A stretch of DNA of 52,519 nucleotides from Streptomyces sp. TRM70350 (GCF_019219825.1 NZ_JAHUXH010000042.1:1-52519), one strand, 5' to 3'. Shown: positions 8,713-17,802, numbered from the stretch's first letter. Numbers and translations: made by a program. The notes: generated by a model not told the origin, from the sequence alone.

Positions 8713-9235
8713 ATCCGGTTCGCTGACGCACAAAGATGTCCGCGTCACCCGTACGCCACCCACCGAGGTAGTCCGAGCCGCGCATCCCGGTGACCCGGAT
8801 GCGGCCCGCCCGGTTCAGGGCGTGGGCGTCCCGCCATCCGGGCACGCCTGGCCGTAACCGTAGAGTTTGCCGACGGCGAGTACGCCGCTGGTGCGCTCGG
8901 CGGCGCGCAGCAGTGCGGACAGGGGCTGGCGCGGTTGTTAAGGACGGCGACGGCCGTGGCGCTGCGGCGAGGGCGTCGCCGTCGGGGGCGTCGAGGCGCA
9001 GGTGGCGGACGCCGGGCAGCGGACCAGCACTCGCAGCGGAGCAGGTCACGACGTGCATGTGCACGTCGAAGCCGCCGAGACCAAGCGCGGTTCAACCCTC
9101 GACGGCATCTTCTTCGTCCACGAGCCAGAGCGCACCGCCGGCGGCGCAGGGCGACGACGCAAGCTTGCGTAGGGGAACACACGGGCGAGCGCGTGCCCAA
9201 CACGTTCGGGCCGCCGCCCACAGCCGGACTACCGG
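8713..9235. other. Gene-poor stretch with decayed coding scraps
   Basis: No intact gene is convincing here. Short coding-like pieces remain, for example a minus-strand frame near 8860-8935 reading LLRAAERTSGVLAVGKLYG and a plus-strand frame ending with TAG near 9171 (VEAAETKRGSTLDGIFFVHE). I cannot name either. Confidence 0.4.
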
Positions 9236-9403
9236 TCACCGATGCCGGTGCCGACGCTCCTGGAGCTTCTTCATCTGCTCCTCGATGAGCTTGCTGCGCC
9301 CCTGGGTCTTGTGTCGCGACTTGCTCTTCTGACCACCCTGGCCCTTCTGCCGCAACTTGTCAGCCATGTCCTTGGCCCGCTGCCTCATCCCTTCCGCGCC
9401 CAT
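9236..9403 (-). CDS. Small basic hypothetical protein (55 aa)
   Basis: A 55-residue Lys/Arg/Gln-rich protein (GMRQRAKDMADKLRQKGQGG then LIEEQMKKLQERRHRHR). The ATG follows a strong AGGAGGTGCGGTC ribosome binding site, which is the main reason to accept it and reject the much longer upstream extension. It is hydrophilic, helical and has no cysteine, signal peptide or membrane segment. Similar short basic proteins are common in streptomycetes; a nucleic-acid-binding role is possible but unproven. Confidence 0.6.
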   Translation of the reverse strand: MGAEGMRQRAKDMADKLRQKGQGGQKSKSRHKTQGRSKLIEEQMKKLQERRHRHR

Positions 9404-9731
9404 GACCGCACCTCCTGCATAGCCTTTGGTCCTTGTGACCAGGCTGGCATCCGGTCCGGGTCCTCGCATCTGGCAGCGCCGCCGCACCGCGGCAACCTGC
9501 CGGGGAAACCACCCGGTCACTTTGTCAGTGAGGCTGCCTTCCGGATGTAGGTTGCGACGGTGTCCGGCTTTCTCGTCAGCTCCGACCGAGGACCGGACGG
9601 GCGATGCGTACGCTCGCCGCAACCCTTCGGGGTAGCCCCAAGGAACGTCGGGAGCGGTAATGCCAACGAGGTGTCGACTACCCCTGCGCTTACCGCGCTC
9701 TACACCCAGTAAGCGATAAAGGGTGCGCTTG
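9404..9731. other. No gene recognised
   Basis: I see no supported gene. A minus-strand frame stays open across it (extension of the small basic protein) but its codon use is atypical and it lacks a ribosome binding site. Confidence 0.4.
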
Positions 9732-9899
9732 TCACGTTCCGTCCGGCCCGTCACCCGCCGGATCGAGGGCCTGCGCCAACCGCACCAGCCGCGCCTCCCA
9801 GCAGATGGCAACAATCGCCTCGGCCAGCTGGTCACGCAGCACCCGGCAGCCATCGGATCCCGCCACCGGAGTCCAGGACCGCCTCTGCGAATCGCTCAT
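9732..9899 (-). CDS. Small hypothetical protein (55 aa)
   Basis: A 55-residue frame starting MSDSQRRSWTPVAG and ending QALDPAGDGPDGT. The ATG has a GAGGTG ribosome binding site 4 nt upstream. Its centre (RDQLAEAIVAICWEARLVRLAQAL) forms an amphipathic helix with one Cys and one Trp. I do not recognise the family. Position between two other small ORFs in a decayed island makes it plausible but unproven. Confidence 0.4.
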   Translation of the reverse strand: MSDSQRRSWTPVAGSDGCRVLRDQLAEAIVAICWEARLVRLAQALDPAGDGPDGT

Positions 9900-10227
9900 G
9901 CTCACCTCAACCGGCGCCCGCGCCACACTGAATACCCTCGCCTGCGCCAGAGCGGCGACGACCGCCACCGCCGAACAGACGACCATCCCGTACAACGTGC
10001 GATCACCGCTCAAAACAACGGCACTACCGAACGGCATCACACCATCGGCCCAGCTTGCGCCCGTGGAACAGCGCCCAGCCACTGGGGCCATGGCCTGACG
10101 GGACGGTGCGGCGGGCTCTGGACGGGCAGTGGCCGCAGGAGCGCAGGAAGCCGCGTCGGCGGGAGTCGCGGGCGGGGCTCCCTACACAGACGCAGATCAT
10201 CGGCCCCCTCGGCCGGTCCGCGCCCGG

Positions 10228-10389
10228 ATGACCGGCCCCGATCTGCTGATGGAGCGCCTCACACGGCAGGTCCTCGGCGGCGCCGGCGACGAGGTGACCG
10301 ACGCGCTCGCTGAGCAGACCGAGGACGGAACGAAGGACGTCGTGGCGGAGCTGTTGGCGCAGGCCCGGAACGGAGGGGACGGCGAGTGA
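10228..10389 (+). CDS. Possible small acidic protein (53 aa)
   Basis: A 53-residue frame (MTGPDLLMERLTRQVLGGAG... KDVVAELLAQARNGGDGE) with good third-position GC and a helical, acidic composition. There is no clear ribosome binding site before the ATG, so it may be the surviving C-terminus of a longer, truncated gene. No family recognised. Confidence 0.3.
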   Translation: MTGPDLLMERLTRQVLGGAGDEVTDALAEQTEDGTKDVVAELLAQARNGGDGE

Positions 10390-10647
10390 TCCCGGGCGGT
10401 CCGCCCTCGTTCGGCCGACAGCGTGGGCAGCACCTCGCGCGTTGTGCGGGTGTGGACGACGAACGGAGGGTTGTGGACCAGTGGCCGTACGGGGCGGGGC
10501 AGCCGCGCCGCGCGCTGAGGTCCCGCATCGAGGTCGCCCTCGCCCGGCGCCTGGGGGTGATGCAAAAGCCGTCGGCGTGGCCCGACCTGGTGAGCGCCGG
10601 CGGGACCAGGCGGTGCGATGGCTGGTCCCGGCTCGTAGGCTGCGGCC
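10390..10647. other. Carbonic anhydrase upstream region, no gene
   Basis: No coding feature seen; presumably carries the promoter of the carbonic anhydrase gene. Confidence 0.35.
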
Positions 10648-11289
10648 ATGACCGAGATCAAGACCCCGACGCCCCGCGACGCCTTCGAGCTGCTGCTGGC
10701 CGGTAACCAGCGCTTCGTCGCCGGCACCCCCGAGCACCCGAACCAGGACGCCACCCGCCGCGCCGAGATCGCACCGGCCCAGCAGCCCTTCGCCGTGCTG
10801 TTCGGGTGTTCCGACTCCCGGCTGGCCGCTGAGATCATCTTCGACCGCGGCCTGGGCGACTTGTTCGTGGTGCGCACCGCAGGCCACGTCATGGGTGCGG
10901 AAGTGCTGGGCAGCATCGAGTATGGCGTGGACGTGCTGGGCTGCCCGCTGGTGGTGGTGCTCGGTCACGATTCGTGCGGCGCGGTCGGTGCGGCGTGCGC
11001 CGCGCTGGAGGAGGGCATGGCGCCGGCCGGGTACGTCCGGGACGTCGTGGAACGGGTGACTCCCAGCGTGCTGGCGGCGCGGGCCGCCGGACGGGTCGAG
11101 CCGGAGGAGATCCTCGCCGAGCACATAAGGCACACCGTCGACCTGCTGCTGGACCGCTCCCGGGTGCTCGCCGAGAAGGTCACCGCCGGGCAGGCCGCCG
11201 TGGTGGGCCTGTGCTACCGCCTCGCTGACGGCAGTGCGCAGCTCGTCGCGTCCCGCGGCCTTGATGCGGCGGTGCCCACCGCGTCGTGA
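10648..11289 (+). CDS. Beta-class carbonic anhydrase
   Basis: 213 residues; catalyses reversible hydration of CO2 to bicarbonate in the cytoplasm. Zinc ligands and the catalytic dyad are visible: C54-x-D56-x-R58 (GCSDSR) and H107-x2-C110 (GHDSCGA). The helix RTAGHVMGAEVLGSIEYGV is also typical of beta-CAs. Length matches the family. The start was chosen at the first ATG before the conserved LLAGNQRFVAGTP helix. It stands alone between gene-poor sequence and a small zinc-ribbon gene. Confidence 0.93.
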   Translation: MTEIKTPTPRDAFELLLAGNQRFVAGTPEHPNQDATRRAEIAPAQQPFAVLFGCSDSRLAAEIIFDRGLGDLFVVRTAGHVMGAEVLGSIEYGVDVLGCPLVVVLGHDSCGAVGAACAALEEGMAPAGYVRDVVERVTPSVLAARAAGRVEPEEILAEHIRHTVDLLLDRSRVLAEKVTAGQAAVVGLCYRLADGSAQLVASRGLDAAVPTAS

Positions 11290-11399
11290 CCGCCCCCGGC
11301 GTGACTGGTCAGCGTGAGTTGGCCGCGGTCGGAGGACCCGTATGCGTGGATGAGGAACCCCTCGCGTTCACCGCTTGATCATCCATGGAAGGGGCCCCG

Positions 11400-11591
11400 A
11401 TGGCTCACGGAGCCGACCCGCGCCCAGCACCGCCCCCGCGCCGAACTGGCGCGGGCCGCAGCTGCGAGGTGTGCCGGGGATGGGGAACGGTCGTCACCGA
11501 TGACTGGCGGCACGAGCTGTGCCCGGCCTGCCAGACCGGTGGGCGCTCAGCCGAATCCGGCACGAATTCACCCGGCGGCCGCGTCGCGTGA
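11400..11591 (+). CDS. Zinc-ribbon micro-protein
   Basis: 63 residues with two CxxC knuckles, CEVCRGWG and CPACQ, spaced by about 15 residues around a conserved DDWRHELC core, similar to DnaJ-type zinc ribbons. A GAAGGGG ribosome binding site precedes the second in-frame ATG, which I chose as start. The N-terminus is Pro/Arg-rich. It probably binds one zinc ion; partner and role unknown. Small proteins with this C-terminal pattern are widespread in Streptomyces. Confidence 0.65.
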   Translation: MAHGADPRPAPPPRRTGAGRSCEVCRGWGTVVTDDWRHELCPACQTGGRSAESGTNSPGGRVA

Positions 11592-11618
11592 GCAATGAGG
11601 GCACAGCGTCGGTGCTGG

Positions 11619-12638
11619 TCACCCGGTGAGCCGGGGCCCTGCGGCGCGGCGGAGCCGGTTGGCGATTGCCAGCCCCAGCCCCTCCTCCACCGGCAAGGAC
11701 GCGACGATGAGGTCGCACCTCTGCTGATCGAGCTCGCGCAGAAAGCCGTACAGGCCGCGCGCATAGGCGGCCGGCGAACCGGGCACCACCACCACGGCGT
11801 GCGCCTTCACCGGGGTGTTGGCGAAGGAGGGAGGAAGAAGGACGCCCACCTGATGCCCCAGCTCCTGCGCAAGCTCCGCTTCGCCGATGACCTTCTCGGG
11901 CTCGACGAGGACGACCCGCGCACGCGGCGCATAGTGGGACGGATGCTGCCCCGGCACCCGAACGCGGCTCGTCGAGTGGACCGCGAGCGGGCACCCCAGC
12001 ACCGTTTCGAGGTCCTCGCGTGTCACCCCGCCGGGCCGAAGGATGCTCGGGGCATCGCCCGTGGCGTCGACGATGGTCGACTCGACGCCGACCTCGCAGG
12101 GGCCGCCGTCCAGCACGAAGTCGACGGCATCACCGAGCTCCGCACGGACGTGGTGCGCTGTTGTGGGGCTGACCTGGCCGAAGCGATTTGCGGACGGGGC
12201 TGTGACACCGCCACCGAAGGCCGCCAGCAGTGCCAGTGCGACGGGGTGGTCGGGCACGCGCACGGCCACCGTCTCCAGGCCACCCGTCGCCTCAAGGGGC
12301 ACCCGGCGACCACGCCGCAGGACCAGTGTGAGTGGCCCCGGCCAGAAGCGTTCGGCCAACAGGCGCGCCGTCGCGGGCACGTCCTCGACCCAGTCGTCCA
12401 GGTGCTCCGCGCCGCCAAGGTGGACGATCAGCGGGTGGGAGGGCGGACGTCCCTTGACCTGGAAGATGCGCGAGACAGCTGCGGGATCCTCGGCGTTCGC
12501 GCCCAGACCGTAGACGGTCTCGGTCGGGAGGGCCACCAGCCCTCCGGCGCGCAGCACACCTGCTGCCGTCTCGATATCACTGGTTCCTGCCGTCACCCTC
12601 GCAATCCTAGGTGCACGCCAAGGACCGGCGACGGTCAT
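11619..12638 (-). CDS. Sua5/YciO/YrdC-type L-threonylcarbamoyladenylate synthase
   Basis: 339 residues. The YrdC domain (about 15-200) includes LVALPTETVYGLGANA, the nucleotide/bicarbonate-binding KGRPPSHPLIVHL motif, TAPSANRFGQVSPTTAHHV and the ESTIVD segment. The C-terminal Sua5 domain follows the linker GQHPSHYAPRA. The enzyme makes threonylcarbamoyl-AMP for t6A37 tRNA modification. I start it at ATG 12638; a GTG at about 12596 closer to the domain is an alternative, with a TAGGAT -10-like box just upstream that would give a leaderless transcript. Streptomycetes normally have a housekeeping copy elsewhere, so this island copy is probably a second paralogue. Confidence 0.88.
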   Translation of the reverse strand: MTVAGPWRAPRIARVTAGTSDIETAAGVLRAGGLVALPTETVYGLGANAEDPAAVSRIFQVKGRPPSHPLIVHLGGAEHLDDWVEDVPATARLLAERFWPGPLTLVLRRGRRVPLEATGGLETVAVRVPDHPVALALLAAFGGGVTAPSANRFGQVSPTTAHHVRAELGDAVDFVLDGGPCEVGVESTIVDATGDAPSILRPGGVTREDLETVLGCPLAVHSTSRVRVPGQHPSHYAPRARVVLVEPEKVIGEAELAQELGHQVGVLLPPSFANTPVKAHAVVVVPGSPAAYARGLYGFLRELDQQRCDLIVASLPVEEGLGLAIANRLRRAAGPRLTG

Positions 12639-12818
12639 CCCTGATGTCGATTCCGAGAAACCAGGCCATGCGTGCCGGTCCCCTCTCACCGGCCGTCGGC
12701 CTCCGGCTTGGCGGGATCGTCGCACGCGGCGGCGACAATCACCAGGATGACCGAGAGCCATACTTGACCATGCGGGGACCATTGGGTGATGGCCTGATAC
12801 GGGAGAGGCAGCAATCTG

Positions 12819-13352
12819 GTGAGCAGCGACAGCAAGGGACTGTGGAGGGTCGAGGTGCGGCTCAAGTGGGACCCCAGTCCCTGGAATCAGCCACCTCATC
12901 ATCTCGACATCATCGCCGCGACCTACTCGGCGGACGCCCCCTACGGGCGGCCGGTGTACGCCGTCCACACCGAGAGCCGCTCACCGGACGGCACCATCAA
13001 CATGAGTCGGCACAGCGAGACCGGTCAGGGCTTGGGCTTCGTCGAAGTGATGTCCCTGGAGCTCGATCGCCTCGCGTCCTCCTTCGCACGTGTGGTCGTG
13101 GGCGTGGCGATCCACCAAAACAGCGGTCCCAAGACCTTCAGTGACATATCGAACGCCGGAGTGCTGGTTGTCGAGGGGTACAAGGAGCTGCTGAAGGACG
13201 ACTTCGCGCAGGTCGCCGGATCCACCGCCGCGACCGTCGCGGAGTTCACCCGGGATACCTCCGCAGCATGGGAGTTTCACGAGATGGTCCGAGGGTTCGA
13301 CAGCGACCCCGTCGTCTTCACCGCAGAGATGGGCAACACCCCATGGCCCTGA
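12819..13352 (+). CDS. TerD-family-like protein
   Basis: 177 residues, GTG start after GGAGAGG. The core LKWDPSP..., the middle strand SLELDRLASSFARVVVGVAIHQN, then FSDISNAGVLVVEG and the end strand AAWEFHEMVRGF follow the TerD/CABP layout: a calcium-binding beta sandwich linked to tellurite and stress resistance and, in Streptomyces, differentiation. The classical DFDLDxSA calcium loop is replaced by HHLDIIAATYSADAP, so binding may differ. It is divergent from the Sua5-type gene, with a 180-bp shared upstream region. No other ter genes are near. Confidence 0.65.
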   Translation: MSSDSKGLWRVEVRLKWDPSPWNQPPHHLDIIAATYSADAPYGRPVYAVHTESRSPDGTINMSRHSETGQGLGFVEVMSLELDRLASSFARVVVGVAIHQNSGPKTFSDISNAGVLVVEGYKELLKDDFAQVAGSTAATVAEFTRDTSAAWEFHEMVRGFDSDPVVFTAEMGNTPWP

Positions 13353-13458
13353 GCCGCCAGCAACGCAGCGAGGTACGGCCGAACGCAGTGCCGCAGTCAT
13401 GAAATCCTGGAACCGGAGCAGCTGAAACCCCGAAGTCGCCACTGTCTCGGCCCCAGCA
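13353..13458. other. No gene recognised
   Basis: Short spacer between the TerD-like gene and the second integrase remnant; no features seen. Confidence 0.4.
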
Positions 13459-13576
13459 CTATTCGTCCAGCTCGGGCGGCTGGTCGTAGGCACGCAAGAG
13501 CCCCTCGATGCGCTGGTTGTTGATGGACTGCCGGTCGTAAAGGCACTTCGCGTACCGGCTCTGTTCCCATTCAACT
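13459..13576 (-). pseudogene. C-terminal scrap of a second tyrosine integrase
   Basis: The end of this frame (SRYAKCLYDRQSINNQRIEG then LLRAYDQPPELDE) aligns with the tail of the integrase at 1576 (ARYAKCLHGRHVVANKRIED then LLLEYD) and contains the catalytic tyrosine region. Upstream of it the frame is unrelated. It is a different integrase, not a copy of the first, so a second element once occupied this site. Confidence 0.75.
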
Positions 13577-13878
13577 CCGAAGCAGCATAGGTTGTCGGTG
13601 GTGGTGGACTTGCCCTGCCTCCGGTGCACGAGCGGGACTTTCGCAACAGGCTCTGGTGGGCCGCGTACCGCCGCCGTCCACCGCACCCGCATCCCTCCCG
13701 ATCCGCACGAGGACCCCTCCTCAACCCAGAGCCCGGCGATGCTCACAGAAGCACCCCCGGTGGGTGAGAGGTTCCCGATGTCCCACATGGGCCGCAGAAC
13801 ACCGTGACCGGAGATTGGTGTCTTGCGTCGCGTCTCTGTGACTGGACGGAGCGTCAGGTCCGCCCGATGTGACCGACA

Positions 13879-13955
13879 GCACGCGGAAACGCACACGGTT
13901 TGGTGGCACTCATTTTGGACTGGATGCTGCTGACCCGACACTGGCGGCCGTGATC
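13879..13955 (+). repeat. Diverged repeat, copy 1
   Basis: Shares AAACGCACACGGTyTGGTGG, then ATTTTGrmC, GACCCGAC and GTGATCC in the same order with 17894-17956. Copy 1 lies beside the second integrase scrap, copy 2 just beyond the right att repeat. Confidence 0.6.
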
Positions 13956-13981
13956 CATCACCTTTCGGGCTACCCCCTCCC

Positions 13982-15151
13982 TCACCAGGTGACAGGCAGT
14001 GCGTCCAAGCCGCCGGTCAGGATGTCCGCCCTCAGGCGCAATTCCTCCACCGGCACGGCCAGGCGCATCTGGGGAAAGCGCAGGACGAGTTGGGAGAAGG
14101 CGACCTGGAGTTCCATGCGGGCCAGGGGCGCACCGATGCAGTAGCGGGCACCGTGACCGAAGCTCAGGTGCGGGGGCGTCGTACGGGTGGCGTCGAAGCG
14201 GTCCGGGGCCGGGAAGGCGGAGGGGTCGTGGTTGGCGGCGCCGTTGTCCAGCATGACGAGGTCGCCGACCTGGATCGTGACGCCCCCGATCTCGATGTCG
14301 GCATGGGCGTAGCGCGGTATGCCTCCGCCGTTCTTCCCGGGCATGCGGAGGATCTCCTCGACCACGCCCGGGATCATGGCGGGGTCTTTCAGTAGGGCCT
14401 GCCACTGGTCGTGGTGGGTGAGCAGGAGCAGCGCTCCTAGGCCGATCTGGACGACAGTGGTCTCGTGTCCCGCGAAGAGCAGGGCCATGGACAGCATGGC
14501 GATCTCGTCGTCGGGCACGCCCTGGGTTGCGCAGAGGGCGGAGATGACGTCGTCACCGGGGTCGCGGCGCTTGCGGGCCACCAGCTCCTGGCCGTAGGCG
14601 AACAGTTCGCCCAGGCCCTGTTCGGAGCGGGAACGGTCGTGTACGTCGGCGGCGGCCTGGGTCCACTCGCGGAAGCGGGTGCGCTCGGCGTAGGGCACGC
14701 CCAGCAGTTCGCAGATCACGAGGATCGGCAGCGGCAGGGCGAGGGCCGTGTTGAGGTCGGCCGGCGAGCCGTGCTCTTCCAGTTCGTTCAGCAGGTTTGC
14801 GGTCAGAGCCTCCACTCGGCCCCGGAAGGCCCTCATGCGGCCGGGGGTGAAGTGCGGCTGGAGCAGCGATCGCATGCGCCGGTGATCGGCCTTCTCGGTC
14901 TCGTGGTTGCCGAGCGGGCCGCCGAACAAGGCCGACTCTCCGGAGCGGGCCGCGCGGGAAGGATCGGGGTGCGACCGGCCGAGCCGGCCGTCGTCGAGAA
15001 GGCTGCGCACCTCGGCGTAGCCGGTGACGAGCCAGGCGTCGTCCCCTACACGGGTGCGGATGCGGTGGATGGTGCCCTGCTCCTGAAGAGTTCGCAGCAG
15101 CGGTGGTACGGCCAGCGGGTCGGGCTGGTCGAAGGGAAGGCGATGGGTCAT
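13982..15151 (-). CDS. Cytochrome P450
   Basis: 389 residues. Landmarks: I-helix AGHETT (227-232), K-helix E266-x2-R269 (EILR), and haem-binding FGHGARYCIG with Cys338. It is a soluble bacterial class I monooxygenase needing ferredoxin and reductase partners, none of which is adjacent intact. ATG follows AGGGAG; the longer upstream frame lacks a site. It forms a minus-strand unit with a methyltransferase 49 bp upstream, divergent from a MarR regulator. Hydroxylation followed or preceded by methylation of a small molecule, or detoxification, is the likely theme; substrate unknown. Confidence 0.93.
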   Translation of the reverse strand: MTHRLPFDQPDPLAVPPLLRTLQEQGTIHRIRTRVGDDAWLVTGYAEVRSLLDDGRLGRSHPDPSRAARSGESALFGGPLGNHETEKADHRRMRSLLQPHFTPGRMRAFRGRVEALTANLLNELEEHGSPADLNTALALPLPILVICELLGVPYAERTRFREWTQAAADVHDRSRSEQGLGELFAYGQELVARKRRDPGDDVISALCATQGVPDDEIAMLSMALLFAGHETTVVQIGLGALLLLTHHDQWQALLKDPAMIPGVVEEILRMPGKNGGGIPRYAHADIEIGGVTIQVGDLVMLDNGAANHDPSAFPAPDRFDATRTTPPHLSFGHGARYCIGAPLARMELQVAFSQLVLRFPQMRLAVPVEELRLRADILTGGLDALPVTW

Positions 15152-15200
15152 TCGTGTGCTCCCTGGGCGGGCGTGGACGAGTGGGTGCCGATGGGATCGT

Positions 15201-15851
15201 TCATGCCGGGCCTGCCACGGCGGTGCCGAGGATGTGCGTGGCGGCTGGGGAGGGGACACGGGTCGCGGGGAAGGCGAACTTCTCCATGTGCGTGAGGGTG
15301 AATCCCGCTGAGGTGATGGCGGTTTGGGTGTCGCGGCCGGTGTGGCAGCCGCCGCACAGCAGGGGCCAGACGGTGGCGTCCACGACGCGCTGGACGCGGC
15401 GCATGGCGGGTGAGTCCGCCCGGACGTGCTCGAAGAACCGCAGCTGTCCGCCGGGGCGCAGGACCCGGTGCAGCTCGCTGAGGACGGTCGCCTGGTCGGT
15501 CACGGAGCACAGGGTCAGGCAGACCACAGCCGCATCGAAGGAGGCGTCGGCGGCCGGGAGTTGCTCGCCTCGCCCGTCGGTGACCTCGATGTCGATCGGT
15601 GCGGTGCGGGCGGTGTGTGCGGCAAGGGTGCGCAGGCGTGGTTCCGGTTCCACCGCGAGGAGGTGTTTCACCTCGGGCGGGTAGTGCGGGAAGTTCAGGC
15701 CGTTGCCGGCGCCGATTTCGATCACCTTCCCGGCCAGTCCGGCCAGGAGGCGGGTGCGGTACTCGGTGGCGCCCGCCTTCTCCAGTGCTGGGCCCGCGAC
15801 CTGCGCGTAGAAGCGGGCGAACAGGGGGCGCCGGGTGTCTGGCTGGGCCAT
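15201..15851 (-). CDS. Class I SAM-dependent methyltransferase
   Basis: 216 residues of the UbiE/methyltransferase-11 type. Motif I is VIEIGAGNGLNFPHY, the acidic residue ending strand 2 is in LLAVEPEPRLR, motif IV is FDAAVVCLTLCSV, and post-motif is VLRPGGQLRFFEHVRA. Such proteins methylate small molecules or phospholipids in the cytoplasm. It heads the unit with the P450 and faces the MarR gene across a 67-bp divergent promoter, so MarR probably controls both directions. Confidence 0.9.
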   Translation of the reverse strand: MAQPDTRRPLFARFYAQVAGPALEKAGATEYRTRLLAGLAGKVIEIGAGNGLNFPHYPPEVKHLLAVEPEPRLRTLAAHTARTAPIDIEVTDGRGEQLPAADASFDAAVVCLTLCSVTDQATVLSELHRVLRPGGQLRFFEHVRADSPAMRRVQRVVDATVWPLLCGGCHTGRDTQTAITSAGFTLTHMEKFAFPATRVPSPAATHILGTAVAGPA

Positions 15852-15918
15852 TGCTGGTCACCGTCTTCCTCTGCAGTGATTCAGGGAGGGCTACCATGAT
15901 TAGCGGAGGTTCTACATA

Positions 15919-15933
15919 GTGAAGTCACTTCAC
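15919..15933. promoter_or_regulatory. MarR operator candidate overlapping its own start codon
   Basis: GTGAAGT-C-ACTTCAC is a 7-1-7 palindrome whose first three bases are the GTG start codon of the MarR gene. MarR dimers bind such palindromes of this size. Its location suggests autorepression and control of the divergent methyltransferase/P450 promoter. Confidence 0.6.
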
Positions 15934-16389
15934 GATATGCCTGAAGGGCAGTCCCCCGCCAGCTCCTCGCTGGACCGGCTGTTCGAGCTCGCCGAGACAC
16001 TCGGGTCGATGATGGAGCGCGGCATGGCCGAGCGGGGTATCAGCCGGGCCCGCGCGGGTCTGCTGTGGGCGCTGCTGCACGGCGGGCCGATGACGCAGCG
16101 GGCCCTTGCCGCCCGGCTGGGCGTCACGCCGCGCAATGTGACCGGGCTGCTGGACGCCTTGGAAGCGGATGGGCTGGTCGTCCGTGAGGCGCACCCGACG
16201 GACCGGCGTGCGCTGCTGGTCTCCCTCACCGATCAGGGGCGGTCACTGACGGCGGCGCTGCGCGCCGGCCGGGACGAGCTGGCCGTCGAGCTGTTCAAGG
16301 GCATGCCGGATGAGCAGGTCGCGGCCTTCACGGCCGGGCTGGAGATGGTGATCGAGCGGCTGCGGGCCGCTGCGCCGCCCGGCTGCTGA
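15919..16389 (+). CDS. MarR-family transcriptional regulator
   Basis: 156 residues with the MarR winged helix: RARAGLLWALLHGGPMTQRALAARLGVTPRNVTGLLDALEADGLVVREAHPTDRRALLVSLTDQG (split here by function: recognition helix NVTGLLD; wing TDRRA). The GTG start has GGAGG 9 nt upstream; an ATG seven codons later is possible but has no site. Divergent from the methyltransferase/P450 unit, likely a ligand-responsive repressor. Confidence 0.88.
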   Translation: MKSLHDMPEGQSPASSSLDRLFELAETLGSMMERGMAERGISRARAGLLWALLHGGPMTQRALAARLGVTPRNVTGLLDALEADGLVVREAHPTDRRALLVSLTDQGRSLTAALRAGRDELAVELFKGMPDEQVAAFTAGLEMVIERLRAAAPPGC

Positions 16390-16704
16390 TCAGCGGCCGG
16401 GGTGGCGGGGAAGGCTCTGGGTGATCCGCCACAGACGGCGAGGCAGTTCGCCCTCCTCGAACGCGTGGACCTCGTCAAGGGTCCAGCCCGCGGCCAGGGC
16501 GTCGACGAGGGCACGGTCGAAGAAGTGCACCGCGAAGCCGCCCTGTTCAAAGATGCTGTCGCCGTGGGCGACGCCCGTGTCGTAGTGGGCGTCGCCGGTG
16601 TGGCGGACGGTGTAGACGAAGGTGCCTCCGGGGCGCAGGACGCGGCGGACCTCGCCGACGAGGGCACGGATTTCTTCGGTGGCGGGATCCTTGCCGTCAG
16701 TGAG
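16390..16704 (-). pseudogene. Methyltransferase C-terminal fragment
   Basis: The frame EVRRVLRPGGTFVYTVRHTG followed by HYDTGVAHGDSIFEQGGF and FFDRALVDALAAGWTLDEVH is the C-terminal half of a SAM-dependent methyltransferase. The motif I half is missing: upstream of about 16704 the frame runs into unrelated sequence without a start. It is convergent with the MarR gene. Confidence 0.7.
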
Positions 16705-16765
16705 TGGTCCTCTCTGCCGAGGTAGGGCAATGAGCTGAAGCGGCGGGCATGCAAGGCTCTGCAGT

Positions 16766-17296
16766 ATGGGGTGGAGTTTCAAGCTGCACGGGGGAATCGC
16801 AGCCGGGCTGAGCGCTTTGCTGCTGATCCTCGCAGCGCTGACGTGGCTGCCAGGGACCTTGCCACTGGTGGACTCGCCATGGCTGACGGCGGCGGTCGTG
16901 CTGCTTCTGTTCCCGATCTTCGCAGCTGCCGTGGTGCGCGTACTCCTGACGCGAGCGGACCGCCACTCGGCATGGCTCGCCTTCCGGTGCCTGCCGCGCG
17001 CGGTGCAGGGCGCTCTGGGGAGCCTGGTCGTCTCGGGAATCGTGGTGATCCTGGCCAGCATGGCCGGTACGGGGAACCTGCAGTCAGCCGAAATCAGGCA
17101 CGGCCGGTACTTCGTCCTCGACACGACTCCCTACGAACGCGGGAGGGTCGAGGTCTCGCAGAGCCAATACGTGGCCGTCCTCGAAAGCGATCAGCGCAGC
17201 ATGCTCGCCATCCCCGGCATCCTCTTCGCCGCAGCCGCGTCTCTCGCCCTTGCAGTGGGAGAGTTGCGCCGGGCGGATGCGAGGCTCCGGATGTGA
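16766..17296 (+). CDS. Four-helix integral membrane protein
   Basis: 176 residues with hydrophobic helices at about 8-30, 38-60, 85-103 and 148-168. Between the third and fourth lies a polar ~45-residue segment (RHGRYFVLDTTPYERGRVEV) probably exposed outside. No ribosome binding site is obvious before the ATG. Uncharacterised streptomycete-type membrane protein; function unknown. Confidence 0.6.
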   Translation: MGWSFKLHGGIAAGLSALLLILAALTWLPGTLPLVDSPWLTAAVVLLLFPIFAAAVVRVLLTRADRHSAWLAFRCLPRAVQGALGSLVVSGIVVILASMAGTGNLQSAEIRHGRYFVLDTTPYERGRVEVSQSQYVAVLESDQRSMLAIPGILFAAAASLALAVGELRRADARLRM

Positions 17297-17802
17297 CCGC
17301 CGTATGGGAACAAGCCAGGCCGGTCGCGGGCGACCCGGGGCAGAGACCGCCGAGCGGCGGGACGTTGACGTGCCAAGACGGCACGACGCCGGCCGACTTC
17401 ATACGACAGCCGTCTGCCTTCACGACGAGGTGCGGCGGCGATTTCCTGCCAACGGTCCAGGTCACCATCGGCTCACCCGCGGTCTGCATGCCTGCCTCGA
17501 TGCGTGCCGCCCGCCCGAGCCGGTTTTCGCCTTCCGGTTGCGCAATTGCCAGCAAGGCAGTCCGGCGCAGAACTCGAGCGTTCACCCACGGGGCCGCAGA
17601 TGCTGCCCTCCGACCGGCGCCGCTCCCACCGTCAAGGGGAGAGCCACGGCGCGGATCTCGCGGCTCAGGATGGACGGCAGCCCTCCCGTTGTCTTCGGCA
17701 CGCCTCGGTCACAAGCCGGGGACTGTGCAGCGCTCGGACAGCCTCCCCGGCTATCCACGGGAGGCCGTGAGGCATGCCCGCCAGCCACCTTGCGGCAGAG
17801 CG
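17297..17802. other. No gene recognised
   Basis: About 500 bp before the right att repeat. Frames stay open on the plus strand but lack a ribosome binding site, typical codon bias or recognisable domains. Confidence 0.5.
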
